From positions 1 through 64,000 of the forward strand of contig CAYQZG010000003.1 in NCBI GenBank assembly GCA_964421785.1: a stretch of DNA of 64,000 nucleotides, in the 5' to 3' direction. The position numbers were made by a program, and so were the translations under genes. Within the stretch, counting starts at the first letter, position 1, and each line of letters begins with the position of its first letter. The notes beneath the pieces are model-generated. The model was given only the letters and a program-made list of their open reading frames with translations. It did no database searches and had not been told where the DNA came from. Below are positions 47,510 to 56,700 of the stretch, piece by piece. Source of the stretch: SKLM01 sp964421785. GTDB taxonomy: Bacteria; Chloroflexota; Anaerolineae; B4-G1.

Positions 47510-49027
47510 ATGTCCGTTCCGGTGACCGCTTCGACCCGCGTTCGTTTTGCCCCCAGCCCGACGGGGGAGCCGCATATTGGCAACATCCGCACCGTGGTGT
47601 TCAACTGGCTCTTCGCAAGACATCAGAATGGCCAGTTCATTTTGCGGATTGAGGATACGGATCGTGAGCGATATCAGCCCGAGACGATTCCCGTGATTAT
47701 GGACGGCCTGCGCTGGCTCGGCATGGCGTGGGACGAGGGGCCTAGCGTGGAGGCGCTGGAGCGGTCCGGGGTAGGGGACGCGTCGCTGTACGGCACTGGG
47801 GGGGGCAAGGGGCCCTACGTCCAGTCCGAGCGTCTGGATAGATACCGCCAGGTCGCCGAGGAGCTGGTGGAGCGAGGGTGGGCCTATCGCTGCAACTGCA
47901 CGCCGGAGCGGCTGGCGCGGGTGCGGGAGCGTCAGCGAGCGGCGGGCGAGCACGTCATGTACGATCGCCACTGCCGAGATCTGGCGGTCCCCGTCCCTCC
48001 GGACGAAGCGCACGTGATCCGGCTCAAGGTTCCGCTGGAGGGTGAGACAGTTGTCCGCGACGCCATCTACGGCGATGTGGCTTTCGACAACGCACTGATC
48101 GATGACCAGATCCTGCTCAAGTCGGACGGGTTTCCGACCTATCACCTGGCAGTGGTGGTCGACGATCACCATATGGCGATTAGCCACGTGATCCGCGGCG
48201 ATGAGTGGATATCGAGTACGCCCAAGCGAGTTCTCATCTACCGGGCCATGGGCTGGGACCCTCCGACGTATTGTCACGTGCCCCTGGTCAACGGGCCGGA
48301 TGGAAAGAAGCTGTCGAAGCGGCACGGCGCGACGTCCGTCACGGAGTTTCGGGATCAGGGCTATCTGCCGGAGGCTTTGTTCAACTTTCTGGCGCTCCTC
48401 GGTTGGTCGCCGGGGGAGGGGGAGGAGCAGGAGGTCTTCAGCCGCGAGGAGTTGATCGAGCGCTTCGACCTGTTCCGGGTCAACACGTCCCCGGCCATCT
48501 TCTCCTACGAGAAGCTAAACTGGATGAACGGCGTCTACATCCGAAACCTCTCCGAGGAGGAGCTGGTGGAGCGGCTGCTGCCCTTCTGGCAGCGGGCGGG
48601 TCTGGTGCCGGAGCCGTGTCCGGAGCAGATGCGACCCCGCCTGAAGCTGGCTGCGTCGCTGGTGCAGGAGCGGCTCAAGACGTTGGACGAGGTCGTCGAG
48701 TGGACGGATTTCATGTTCGATGAGATCGAGCCACCGCCTATGGAGCGGTTGGTGCCGAAGAAGATGACGGCGGAGGAGAGCGCGGAGATGCTGTGCGGAG
48801 CACGAGACCTGCTGGCGGGGATCGAGCTCTTCGAGGCCGAGACCATCGAGCAGCCTCTGCGCGATCTGACCGATGAGCTAGATGTCAGCGTGGGGCAGCT
48901 GCTCGGCACGCTCCGTTGGGTCACGACGAACAAGAAGGCGACCCCTCCGCTCTTTGGCACGCTGGCGGCCATCGGACGCGAGCGGGTGTTGAGGCGCCTG
49001 GACGCGGCGATTGATCGGCTGACTTGA
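47510..49027 (+). CDS. gltX: Glutamyl-tRNA synthetase
   Basis: The 505-residue class I synthetase has RFAPSPTGEPHIGNIRTVVF (HIGH variant), IRGDEWISSTPKRV and KKLSKRHGATSV (KMSKS). A cysteine cluster YRCNCTPERL...YDRHCRDL resembles the zinc-binding insert of bacterial GluRS. A stretch ERSGVGDASLYGTGGGKGPY before YVQSER is longer than usual. AGGAGAGA precedes ATG 47510. Confidence 0.96.
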   Translation: MSVPVTASTRVRFAPSPTGEPHIGNIRTVVFNWLFARHQNGQFILRIEDTDRERYQPETIPVIMDGLRWLGMAWDEGPSVEALERSGVGDASLYGTGGGKGPYVQSERLDRYRQVAEELVERGWAYRCNCTPERLARVRERQRAAGEHVMYDRHCRDLAVPVPPDEAHVIRLKVPLEGETVVRDAIYGDVAFDNALIDDQILLKSDGFPTYHLAVVVDDHHMAISHVIRGDEWISSTPKRVLIYRAMGWDPPTYCHVPLVNGPDGKKLSKRHGATSVTEFRDQGYLPEALFNFLALLGWSPGEGEEQEVFSREELIERFDLFRVNTSPAIFSYEKLNWMNGVYIRNLSEEELVERLLPFWQRAGLVPEPCPEQMRPRLKLAASLVQERLKTLDEVVEWTDFMFDEIEPPPMERLVPKKMTAEESAEMLCGARDLLAGIELFEAETIEQPLRDLTDELDVSVGQLLGTLRWVTTNKKATPPLFGTLAAIGRERVLRRLDAAIDRLT

Positions 49028-49034
49028 GGCAGGG

Positions 49035-49100
49035 GGCAAGAGGCAGGAAGCAAGCCGTTTTGGAGACATGGTTGAATAAGAGGGTTGTTGAGAGAGGTCA
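49035..49100 (+). repeat. 66-bp direct repeat, left copy (rpoN leader)
   Basis: It matches 50583-50648 at 62 of 66 positions. It begins with an R3 unit and ends in AGAGAGGTCA, which serves as Shine-Dalgarno directly before the rpoN ATG at 49101. Confidence 0.9.
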
Positions 49101-50627
49101 ATGAGGCTTGTCCAGACCCCGAGGCCTGTCCAGGGCCTTAAGCAGAAGCCGACGGTATCTCCCCAGCTGGTGCTGGCGAATAAGCTGCTGCAGTTCTCGT
49201 CGCTGGAGCTGGAACAGGCCATCGCTCGGGAGTTGGCCGAGAACCCGGCCCTGGAGGTGCGCGAGGTTCAACGGTGCCCCGTGTGCGGTGCGGAGGTGAC
49301 GGCCGGTAGGTGTCCAACGTGTGGTGCTGCGATCAGAGATCGTATGGTTGAGGCCAATCGCGATCATGGGGATGCTTTCGATGGAGGTGCCGACACCTTC
49401 GCAGGAAACGGTGCTGCTGGTGAATGGAGCGATACGATCTCGAGGTTGCCGTCGAGCACGACGTTGGCCGAGCATCTTCTGCGTCAGGCACGTGTGAGCT
49501 TGGCTCCAAGCGACGTCTCCATTGCGCGTCACATAATAGGGAGCATCGATGATCGGGGATTCCTCTCACGCGACGTGTCTGACATAGCGTCCGATCTTGA
49601 TATCGAGGGAGAGTGCGTCGAGGAGGTTCTGGCGGTCGTTCAGTCTCTGGAGCCGGTGGGTATCGCCGCGCGAGATGCTCGTGATTGTCTCTTAATTCAG
49701 ATCGCGGACTTGCGCTATGACAGTGTCGAGCAATCGGTGGCGGAGCGCCTGATTCGCGACCAGTGGGATAGATTGGGGCGCTCTTCCCTCGCGAGCCTGG
49801 GGCAGGAGGTGGATGCCTCGATTGACGAGGTCCGGGGTGCCTTGCGCTTCATCAGAGAGAACCTCAATCCGTTTCCGGCGCACGCCTTCTGGGCAGATGG
49901 GCGGAGGGCGTCGTCAAAGGGTGAGGTCAGATGCCCACAGCCTGATGTCATCATCCGTGAGAGTGACGCCTCAGGGGGCTACGAGATCGAACTCCCGAAG
50001 GCGGGCAGCTACGGGCTGCGGGTCAGTGATTCTTACCGGCAAGTGATGGATGGTGGGAGTAAGCGCCACTCCCTGGGCGATGGTAATGGCTCGCCGGAGA
50101 CTGCATCGCCCTGTGATCCTCAGGCTTGGAAGCGTTGGGAGGAGCTCTGCGGACGTGCTCGCCTGTTCGTGAGGAGCATCAAGCAGCGTTGGGAAACTCT
50201 CCACGAGTTGATGTGCTGTCTCGTCGATTATCAATGCGATTTCCTGATGCACGGTGAGCAGTGTTTGAGACCGCTGACACGTGCCCAGGTAGCCGAGATG
50301 ATGGGCGTGCATGAATCGACGGTCAGTCGAGCTGTGGCCGGGAAGCACGTTGAGCTACCTTGCGGTAAGGTCGTCTCGCTGGATACGTTCTTCGATAGTG
50401 CGGCACCGATTAAGCACGTAATCGAGGAGTTGGTCGACCAAGAAAAGGGATCTCTCAGCGATAGAGCGATCGCGGAGAGGTTGGCTGAGCGAGGCTATGA
50501 CGTCTCTCGCCGGACAGTGGCGAAGTATCGGAATGCCTTGAACATCCTTCCCTCGTCGTTGCGCAGAAGGAGCAAAGAGCTAGGCAAGAGGCAGGAAACA
50601 AGCTGTTTTGGAGACTTGGTTGGATAA
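49101..50627 (+). CDS. rpoN: RNA polymerase sigma-54 factor
   Basis: The 508-residue sigma-54 has region I LKQKPTVSPQLVLANKLLQF and LEQAIARELAENPALEV. A four-cysteine zinc ribbon (CPVCGAEVTAGRCPTCG) follows near residues 58-74 in place of the acidic region II. The core-binding region includes RLPSSTTLAEHLLRQ and LEPVGIAARDARDCLL, then the helix-turn-helix TRAQVAEMMGVHESTVSRAV. The RpoN box is SRRTVAKYRNAL in place of ARRTVAKYRE. An R4 insert adds GGSKRHSLG near residue 318. The last about 17 residues (ELGKRQETSCFGDLVG) are read from the 66-bp repeat. An NtrC-type activator and a -24/-12 promoter lie downstream. Confidence 0.95.
   Translation: MRLVQTPRPVQGLKQKPTVSPQLVLANKLLQFSSLELEQAIARELAENPALEVREVQRCPVCGAEVTAGRCPTCGAAIRDRMVEANRDHGDAFDGGADTFAGNGAAGEWSDTISRLPSSTTLAEHLLRQARVSLAPSDVSIARHIIGSIDDRGFLSRDVSDIASDLDIEGECVEEVLAVVQSLEPVGIAARDARDCLLIQIADLRYDSVEQSVAERLIRDQWDRLGRSSLASLGQEVDASIDEVRGALRFIRENLNPFPAHAFWADGRRASSKGEVRCPQPDVIIRESDASGGYEIELPKAGSYGLRVSDSYRQVMDGGSKRHSLGDGNGSPETASPCDPQAWKRWEELCGRARLFVRSIKQRWETLHELMCCLVDYQCDFLMHGEQCLRPLTRAQVAEMMGVHESTVSRAVAGKHVELPCGKVVSLDTFFDSAAPIKHVIEELVDQEKGSLSDRAIAERLAERGYDVSRRTVAKYRNALNILPSSLRRRSKELGKRQETSCFGDLVG
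50056..50072 (+). repeat. R4 palindrome inside rpoN
   Basis: GGAGTAAGCGCCACTCC is read in frame as SKRHS, between SYRQVMDG and the region preceding the core-binding helices. Confidence 0.85.
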
Positions 50628-50648
50628 GAGGGTTGTTGAGAGAGGTCA
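50583..50648 (+). repeat. 66-bp direct repeat, right copy (rpoN 3' end and next leader)
   Basis: It overlaps the end of rpoN and the start of the beta-helix lipoprotein gene. Four substitutions separate it from 49035-49100. Confidence 0.9.
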
Positions 50649-51862
50649 TCCCCGTATGCACGACATTGATGCTGGCCTCTTTTGCTGTGATTCTTTGGCT
50701 CGCGGGATGTTCGTCTGAGCCTGGAACTGATACTTCGGAAGTAACAAATCGAACGCTCTACGTTTCTGGCTCGTCCTACTGTGCTGGTCAGCGCCCCTGC
50801 TATGCGAGTATTCAAGCTGCTGTGGATGGTGCTGCTGAAGGGGACGTCATCAAAGTCGCTCGGGGTATCTACACGACGACGGCTTCGCAGGTAGTCACTA
50901 TTAGAAAGGGCATACAGTTGGTCGGGGGATACCATGTGGACGATTGGTCCCTATCCCGTTCGGATACCCAGCCTACGATTATTGACGCCGAACAGATTCC
51001 AGGACGCCGTGGCGTGTCTATCGATGGGAGAGGTGTTCCAACGATCACGCTGAAGGGCTTTCGGATACGCCGTGGGGACGCCCAGGCATCTGGAGGAGGG
51101 GGAGTCTACGTGGCGGGTGGATCGGTTGTCCTCGAGGATCATGTGATCGAAGCGTGCACTGCCGACGTCCGCGGAGGTGGTCTATTCATCAGCGACGGTA
51201 GCGTTCATCTTAGAAACAGCACTCTGCAGGGCAATGCGGCGCAATATGGGGGAGGACTGTACGTCGATGGAGGGAACGTCTTGTTGGAGCAAAACACCTT
51301 TATGGACAACGAGGCTCCGCCGGCAGGCGGTGCGATTGCCATAGATGGGGGTGTTGTAGCAGGGTCTAACAACGTTGTGGCCAAGAACGCGCTGGCCGGG
51401 GCAGGGGTCTATTTGTCCGGTGGCCACCTCACTGCCAGCCACTGGACCTTGGTTGAAAATGGTCGCTATGGCATCATTGCTGATCTTGGCATCGAGATTG
51501 AGAGTGGCTCGGTCACCCTACGCGACAGCATTGTCGCTTCGCACAAGGGTGGGCTTTGCGGGGCTGGTGCGGTAGCCCAACAGACCCTTTTCCATCGTGT
51601 GGATCAGCCATGTATCGCGGGTGCTTCGTGCGTAAGCAACCTATTTGGCGACCCGAAGTTCGTAGCGCCTTTGGTCGGCGATTATCATATTGCGGCCGAT
51701 TCGGCTGCGGTAGATCGAGGCTGCAGCGTGGACGTCACCCGAGACATAGATGGGGATATGAGGCCGGTTGGGGCAGCTTCTGATATTGGCGCTGATGAGA
51801 TTGAGCCCGACAGGACGTATCTGCCTCTAATCGTGCGACAGAGTGGATCGCACAGGCCATGA
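50633..51862 (+). CDS. Beta-helix lipoprotein (pectate-lyase-like repeats)
   Basis: The 409-residue secreted protein has the signal segment LASFAVILWLAGC with a lipobox cysteine near residue 26. It has SIQAAVDGAAEGDVIKVARG, the usual opening of right-handed parallel beta-helix proteins. Repeats such as GGGVYVAGGSVVLEDH, GGGLFISDGSVHLRN, GGGLYVDGGNVLLEQ and GAGVYLSGGHLTASH follow, then a DVTRDIDGDMRP...IGADE tail common in bacterial surface proteins. No lyase catalytic site is evident, so binding or structural roles are equally possible. TTG 50633 is uncertain; ATG 50669 would still keep the lipobox. Confidence 0.82.
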   Translation: MLREVIPVCTTLMLASFAVILWLAGCSSEPGTDTSEVTNRTLYVSGSSYCAGQRPCYASIQAAVDGAAEGDVIKVARGIYTTTASQVVTIRKGIQLVGGYHVDDWSLSRSDTQPTIIDAEQIPGRRGVSIDGRGVPTITLKGFRIRRGDAQASGGGGVYVAGGSVVLEDHVIEACTADVRGGGLFISDGSVHLRNSTLQGNAAQYGGGLYVDGGNVLLEQNTFMDNEAPPAGGAIAIDGGVVAGSNNVVAKNALAGAGVYLSGGHLTASHWTLVENGRYGIIADLGIEIESGSVTLRDSIVASHKGGLCGAGAVAQQTLFHRVDQPCIAGASCVSNLFGDPKFVAPLVGDYHIAADSAAVDRGCSVDVTRDIDGDMRPVGAASDIGADEIEPDRTYLPLIVRQSGSHRP

Positions 51863-51891
51863 GCCATCCGCTTGCGTTGAGTCTCTGCAGC

Positions 51892-51940
51892 GAGAGGCAA
51901 GAGGCAGGAAGCAGGAGGCAAGAGGCGGGAAGCAAGAGGT
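51892..51940 (+). repeat. R3 repeat tract before the NtrC-type gene
   Basis: Seven GCAAGAG/GCAGGAA-type units lie just after the lipoprotein gene. Confidence 0.85.
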
Positions 51941-52017
51941 AACTTGCCGAGTTTCATCGTAGCTCATTGGCAGGTGGACGGGCGAGCGAGTGTCTCAGAA
52001 GGTAAAGGAGTTGAGCT

Positions 52018-53412
52018 ATGACGGCTACTGTTCTGACCATTGATGACGACGAGATGATACGCTCTTTCTTCGGCAGTATTTTGGAAGAGGAGGGATACGA
52101 GGTTCTTTCAGCCGCGACGGGGGCTGAGGGTGAGGCACTCTTGCGGCAGAGGCCGATAGATATCGTGTTGCTCGATCTGCGACTCCCCGACATCGATGGT
52201 CTGGTGATTCTGCGAAGGATCAAGCGGCAGGAATTGAACGTTCACGTCATCGTCTTGACCGCCTACGGCGCTGTACCTAGTGCAGTGGAGGCCATGAAGC
52301 TGGGGGCATATGATTACATCGACAAGCCCTCCGATGCCTCGAAGCTGAAGCTGGTCATCAAGAGAGCGCTCAAGGAGCTCGCTATGAAGCGGGAAATCCA
52401 GCGTCTGCGAGAGAAAGCTGGTGATTACCCCGGAGGGTGGATAGTTGGGGAGAATGAGAAGATGCGCCGCATCTCAAATTTGGTCGGCAAGGTGGCTGAG
52501 GGCAAGGCCACCGTGCTACTTCAGGGTGAGAGCGGTACGGGCAAGGAGGTTGTGGCGCGGGCCATCCACAGACAGAGCCCTCGGGCCGAGAACCCCTTCC
52601 TGCCCATTAACTGTGCTGCCATACCTGAGGATCTTCTAGAGAGCGAGCTGTTTGGTTTCGAGGAAGGGGCTTTCACCGGGGCGAAACGTCGGAAGAGAGG
52701 CTTACTCCAGGTGGCCGACGGGGGCACTTTGTTCCTTGATGAGATCGGGGAGATGCCGCCAAAGATGCAGGTGAAGATGCTTCGTGTCCTAGAGACGCAG
52801 AAGATCCGCCGCATTGGCGGAACCAGAGACGTTGAGATCGACGTTCGATTCATCGCTGCCTCCAATCGTGACTTGAAAGCAGCTATCGAGGATAGGGCTT
52901 TTCGGGAGGATCTCTACTACCGCCTTGGTGTGGTCGTCATAGACTTGCCACCTCTCCGCGAACGTATAGAGGACCTGGAGCTCTTTGTTGCGGCTTTCGT
53001 TGACGAGTTCAACCGGGCGATGGGTAAGAGCATCATGGGAGTGAGCAGCGAGTCCCTCAGGGTGATGAGGCGCTATGCCTGGCCTGGGAATATTCGTGAG
53101 CTGCGGAATGTGATTGAGCGAGCGATGGTGCTCTGCGAGCGCGATGAGATACACCCGTCACATCTGCCCGCTGAACTGAGCGCTGGACATGCAGCTTATG
53201 ATTGCGCTGATGGGTCAGAACCAGCCACTGCGCTTACTGCGGGTCTGCCGGCTGATGGTCTCAATCTCACGGATGTGGTGACCGGCTTGGAGCGACGTTT
53301 CATTGAGAAGGCGATGGAACGAACTGACGGGAACCAGACGGAGGCGGCGAAGCTTCTTTCCATCTCACGGGATCAACTGCGTTATCGCCTTGAGAAATAT
53401 GGCATGGTCTAA
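52018..53412 (+). CDS. NtrC-family sigma-54-dependent response regulator
   Basis: The 464-residue protein has a receiver (D53 in LLDLRLPD, K in YIDKPSD). The AAA+ domain at about 140-375 has Walker A GESGTGKEVV, the sigma-54 contact loop EEGAFTGAKRRKRG, Walker B GGTLFLDEIGE, FIAASNRDL and FREDLYYRLGV. A Fis-type helix-turn-helix lies at the end (NQTEAAKLLSISRDQLRYRL). The complete GAFTGA motif predicts activation of sigma-54 polymerase. Its neighbours are rpoN upstream and a kinase with a sigma-54 promoter downstream. Confidence 0.96.
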   Translation: MTATVLTIDDDEMIRSFFGSILEEEGYEVLSAATGAEGEALLRQRPIDIVLLDLRLPDIDGLVILRRIKRQELNVHVIVLTAYGAVPSAVEAMKLGAYDYIDKPSDASKLKLVIKRALKELAMKREIQRLREKAGDYPGGWIVGENEKMRRISNLVGKVAEGKATVLLQGESGTGKEVVARAIHRQSPRAENPFLPINCAAIPEDLLESELFGFEEGAFTGAKRRKRGLLQVADGGTLFLDEIGEMPPKMQVKMLRVLETQKIRRIGGTRDVEIDVRFIAASNRDLKAAIEDRAFREDLYYRLGVVVIDLPPLRERIEDLELFVAAFVDEFNRAMGKSIMGVSSESLRVMRRYAWPGNIRELRNVIERAMVLCERDEIHPSHLPAELSAGHAAYDCADGSEPATALTAGLPADGLNLTDVVTGLERRFIEKAMERTDGNQTEAAKLLSISRDQLRYRLEKYGMV

Positions 53413-53433
53413 CCGCCGGGCAGATCGGATCGT

Positions 53434-53447
53434 GTGGATTTTTCCAC
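53434..53447 (+). promoter_or_regulatory. Candidate activator-binding palindrome
   Basis: GTGGA and TCCAC arms flank TTTT, followed closely by a second palindrome. Assignment to the adjacent NtrC-type regulator is inferred from position only. It could equally be part of the terminator of the activator gene, although no T-run follows the second stem. Confidence 0.35.
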
Positions 53448-53700
53448 AAGGCGAGGAAAATCCTCCTCATTTTCGCCTCCCGTAGTCGAAGACGCACCGC
53501 TGAATCTCGCTGCTTTTAGATCTTACCTCACATTTTGCTCTGTACCGCGCCGTTCGACTCTCCATCTTGCCCTTTTCCCCAATCGCGAATCCTCATCTAG
53601 CCCAGACCTCATCGTCGTACGGGACACATTGAGTCCTTTTCAGATGATTGACTGTGATACATAGGGCGACGGCTTCGGAATCCCGTTGATCAAGGGGGGC

Positions 53701-53716
53701 TTGGCACGATTCTTGC
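53701..53716 (+). promoter_or_regulatory. Sigma-54 (-24/-12) promoter
   Basis: TTGGCACGATTCTTGC matches the consensus TTGGCACG-N4-TTGC at every defined position. It lies 52 bp before ATG 53769 and directly downstream of an NtrC-type activator gene. Confidence 0.92.
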
Positions 53717-53768
53717 GACAATAGTAGAGTGAATCAACCTGAGTTCTAGTCTCACACAGGGGTATGAC

Positions 53769-56700
53769 ATGAGTTTTGAGATCTGGCTGCCTTGGAGGAG
53801 CTTAGTCTTTCTTAATCCGGCGCTGATGGAGGTTCTACTCCTCGCGCTCTACGGGTTAGTGGCGGTCCTGCTTCTAATCTCCTCCCGTCGTGAGTTTGTC
53901 GAGGTGATGCGATCCCGTCGGCGCGTGGCCCTGCTTACGGTGCTCTCGGCACTTCCACTGGTTACTACTCGCCTGTTGGCTGTTCGCTTTTCAGCACTGA
54001 ACCTGCCACCACTTCCCGGCATTCCGCTGAACCCCACGGTGCCCTTCGCGGCGTTGCTGACAGCCTGGCCGATTCTTGCTGCCGGGATGTGGCTTGGCAG
54101 GGGACCGGCGCTGCTGGTGGGGGGCATCACCGGCCTGCTACAGGCCGGTACCGTGAGGGGCGGCATCGCGGACCCGTTTCATCTTGCTTTCTTTGGCTTC
54201 CTCGCGGCCTGCCTTCTGCGCCAGCGGTATCGAGGTTGGCTGGAGAGGTTGGCTCGTCAACCGCTTGCTGCCACCGTGGTGACCATGCCGATCGCAGGAA
54301 CCGCACTGTTTCTTTCGGCCTGGGTTCGGGTGGCGCATTCAGGATTGGCCGGTTTTGACTATGCCCTGCAATTCATGCGAGTTCACGTGATCTGTGCTCT
54401 GCTCGAAGCCCTCTCGGCGGGTATGATTGCACAGCTGCTTCTCCTAATCCGTCCATCGTTACGTCCGGTTCAGAAGGCGGATCATGTCTCCTGGCTCAGC
54501 CGAAGCCTTGATCGGAAGCTTTTTATTGTCGTCGTCCCTCTGATCTTGTGTACGACCTTTGGGCTCTTGTACGCCGTGACGACTGTTACGCTTCGGGGCG
54601 CAAGAGCGGAAGCTGTGAGTGACTTGGCGCGGGATGCCCACAGTGCTGCTGATGAGATTCCCCATTTCATTCGCACCGGTCATGAGCTCCTGGCGGAATT
54701 CGCCGAGGATGAGCGACTGTTGGATGGCGATGGCGCTGATTTAGAGGAACTACTGGAGAGCGGTCTTCGCATTGGCACTTTTTTCGATCGTCTTATGTTG
54801 TTCGACTCCGATGGAGAGCTGGTGTCTGTGTATCCGCCGGCACCGACGGGTGATCCACAGTTGACGGCTCAGGAGGAGATGCTCTTGACACGGGTTTTGA
54901 AGGACGGGGCACCTCAGATCAGCTCGGGGCATCAGTCACATTGGGATGAAGCCGTCCTGTCGTTCCTGATGCCGACGAAGGGGTATGGGACGGGGTTCGG
55001 TGCTTTGGTCGGACGCACTCATCTCCAAGCCAATCCCGCCATGGAGCGCATACTTGCGGATCTGCAATGGACCAGCGGGCGTGGGGAAGGGTTCATCGTG
55101 GATTCAAAGGGACGCATTGTGGCTCATCCTGATTCTGGCATGGTCCTATCAATCTGGCAGAAGGAGCAGTATCGCGACTGCATTGCCGGCGCGGGGCCGA
55201 ACGGTCTTGCCTGTGAGGGCCGCAATCCGGTACGCAACACGCGTGAATTGCTCTACTACCTGCCGGCTGAGGGATACCCGTGGTCCGTGGTGATCCGTCT
55301 TCCTTATGAGGTTGTGCTCGATCAGGCCAGAGAGGTTGCTGTGCCGCTGCTTGCGCTGCAGGGGGTCTTTGGAGGGGTATTGGTTATCGCAATCGTCCTT
55401 CTCGTTGGTCGTATGACGGGGCCCCTCAAACAGCTGGCTGGTGCTGCTGAGCGTATTGCGATGGGCGCTCTCACAGAGCCCATCGATGTGAAGGGATCCG
55501 ATGAAGTGGGCCGGCTTGGGCTCACGCTTGAAGAGATGCGCGCACGGCTCAAGAACCGCATGAGCGATCTGTCGTTGCTCCTCGAGGTCAGCCAGGCGGT
55601 TTCATCGACGTTGGAGCTTTCGACAGGTCTTTCGTTTGTGGTCGAGGGAGCCCGGAAGGCAACCGGGGCGGACATAGCGCGCGCTGTGCTCGTTGGAGGT
55701 AAGGAACCTTTGGACACGGTGGCCTCCAGCGGGGAGCCTACAGAGGGGCTACGTGACCTTGAGAGTGCCTTGATCGCGGAAGTCGAGCGTCGCAGAAGCC
55801 CGCTTGTCTTTCCCGACCTGACGGAAGCCAGGAGGCTTGCCGGGTCCAGGGGGCTTGTGGGCTCAATTGAAGCAGCCATCGCGCTGCCGGTGTGCACTAA
55901 GGATCAGATGCTGGCCGTGATCTGGATAGGATATACATCTATCCATCGATTTGATGCATCGAAATTGGATTTTCTCTCGATGTTGACCAACCAGGTAGCC
56001 GTCCTCATCGAGAACGCCCGTCTCTTCCACGCAGTCGAGGGCGAAAGGACGCGACTGGCGGCGATCTTGGAAAGTGTGTCCGACGTCGTCCTGGTCACTG
56101 ATCAAGAGGATCGATTGTTGCTGGTCAACTCGGCTACCGAGCAAGCGTTTGGCATCCAGCCCGGGGCTGTCCTGGGCCAGAGAATAGATTGGACAGGCCT
56201 GGCGCCCGAGGTAGTGGCTGCTGTTGTGGAGCCGTTGTCCGAGGAGGGGCCGCCGCAGGAGCTGTTCCTGCCTAACGGACGCGTGTTGTACGCCGATGTG
56301 TCCACGATAGAGAGTTCTCAGGGCGAGCAACTGGGTCGGGTGGCCGTTATGCGCGATATCACGCGCTTTAAGGAGTTGGATGATATGAAGTCCGAGTTCT
56401 TGGCTGCCGTATCCCACGATCTACGGGCACCGCTAACCTTCATGCGGGGCTATGCAGATCGACTCGATGCGGTGGGTGAGCTCAATGAGAAGCAAGAAGC
56501 CTACGTCGAGAACATTCTGCAAGGTGTGCAACGGATTGATGCGTTGGTGCTTGAGCTGCTCGACTTGAGCCGTATTGAAGCCGGCCTAGGCATGGAGAGT
56601 AAGCCTTGCCATCTGGGGGTGATTGTGGCCGAGGCTGTGAGTAGTTTGCGGGCGCGAGCGACGGCGAAAGGCGTTTCATTGCAGATTCAGCCCCCACTCG

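Larger units (their letters stand above)
53413..53768 (+). other. 356-bp regulatory region without a gene
   Basis: Short palindromes lie at 53434-53447 (GTGGATTTTTCCAC) and 53453-53468 (GAGGA/TCCTC), about 255-265 bp upstream of a sigma-54 promoter. That distance is usual for enhancer sites of NtrC-type activators. No coding frame is convincing. Confidence 0.6.
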
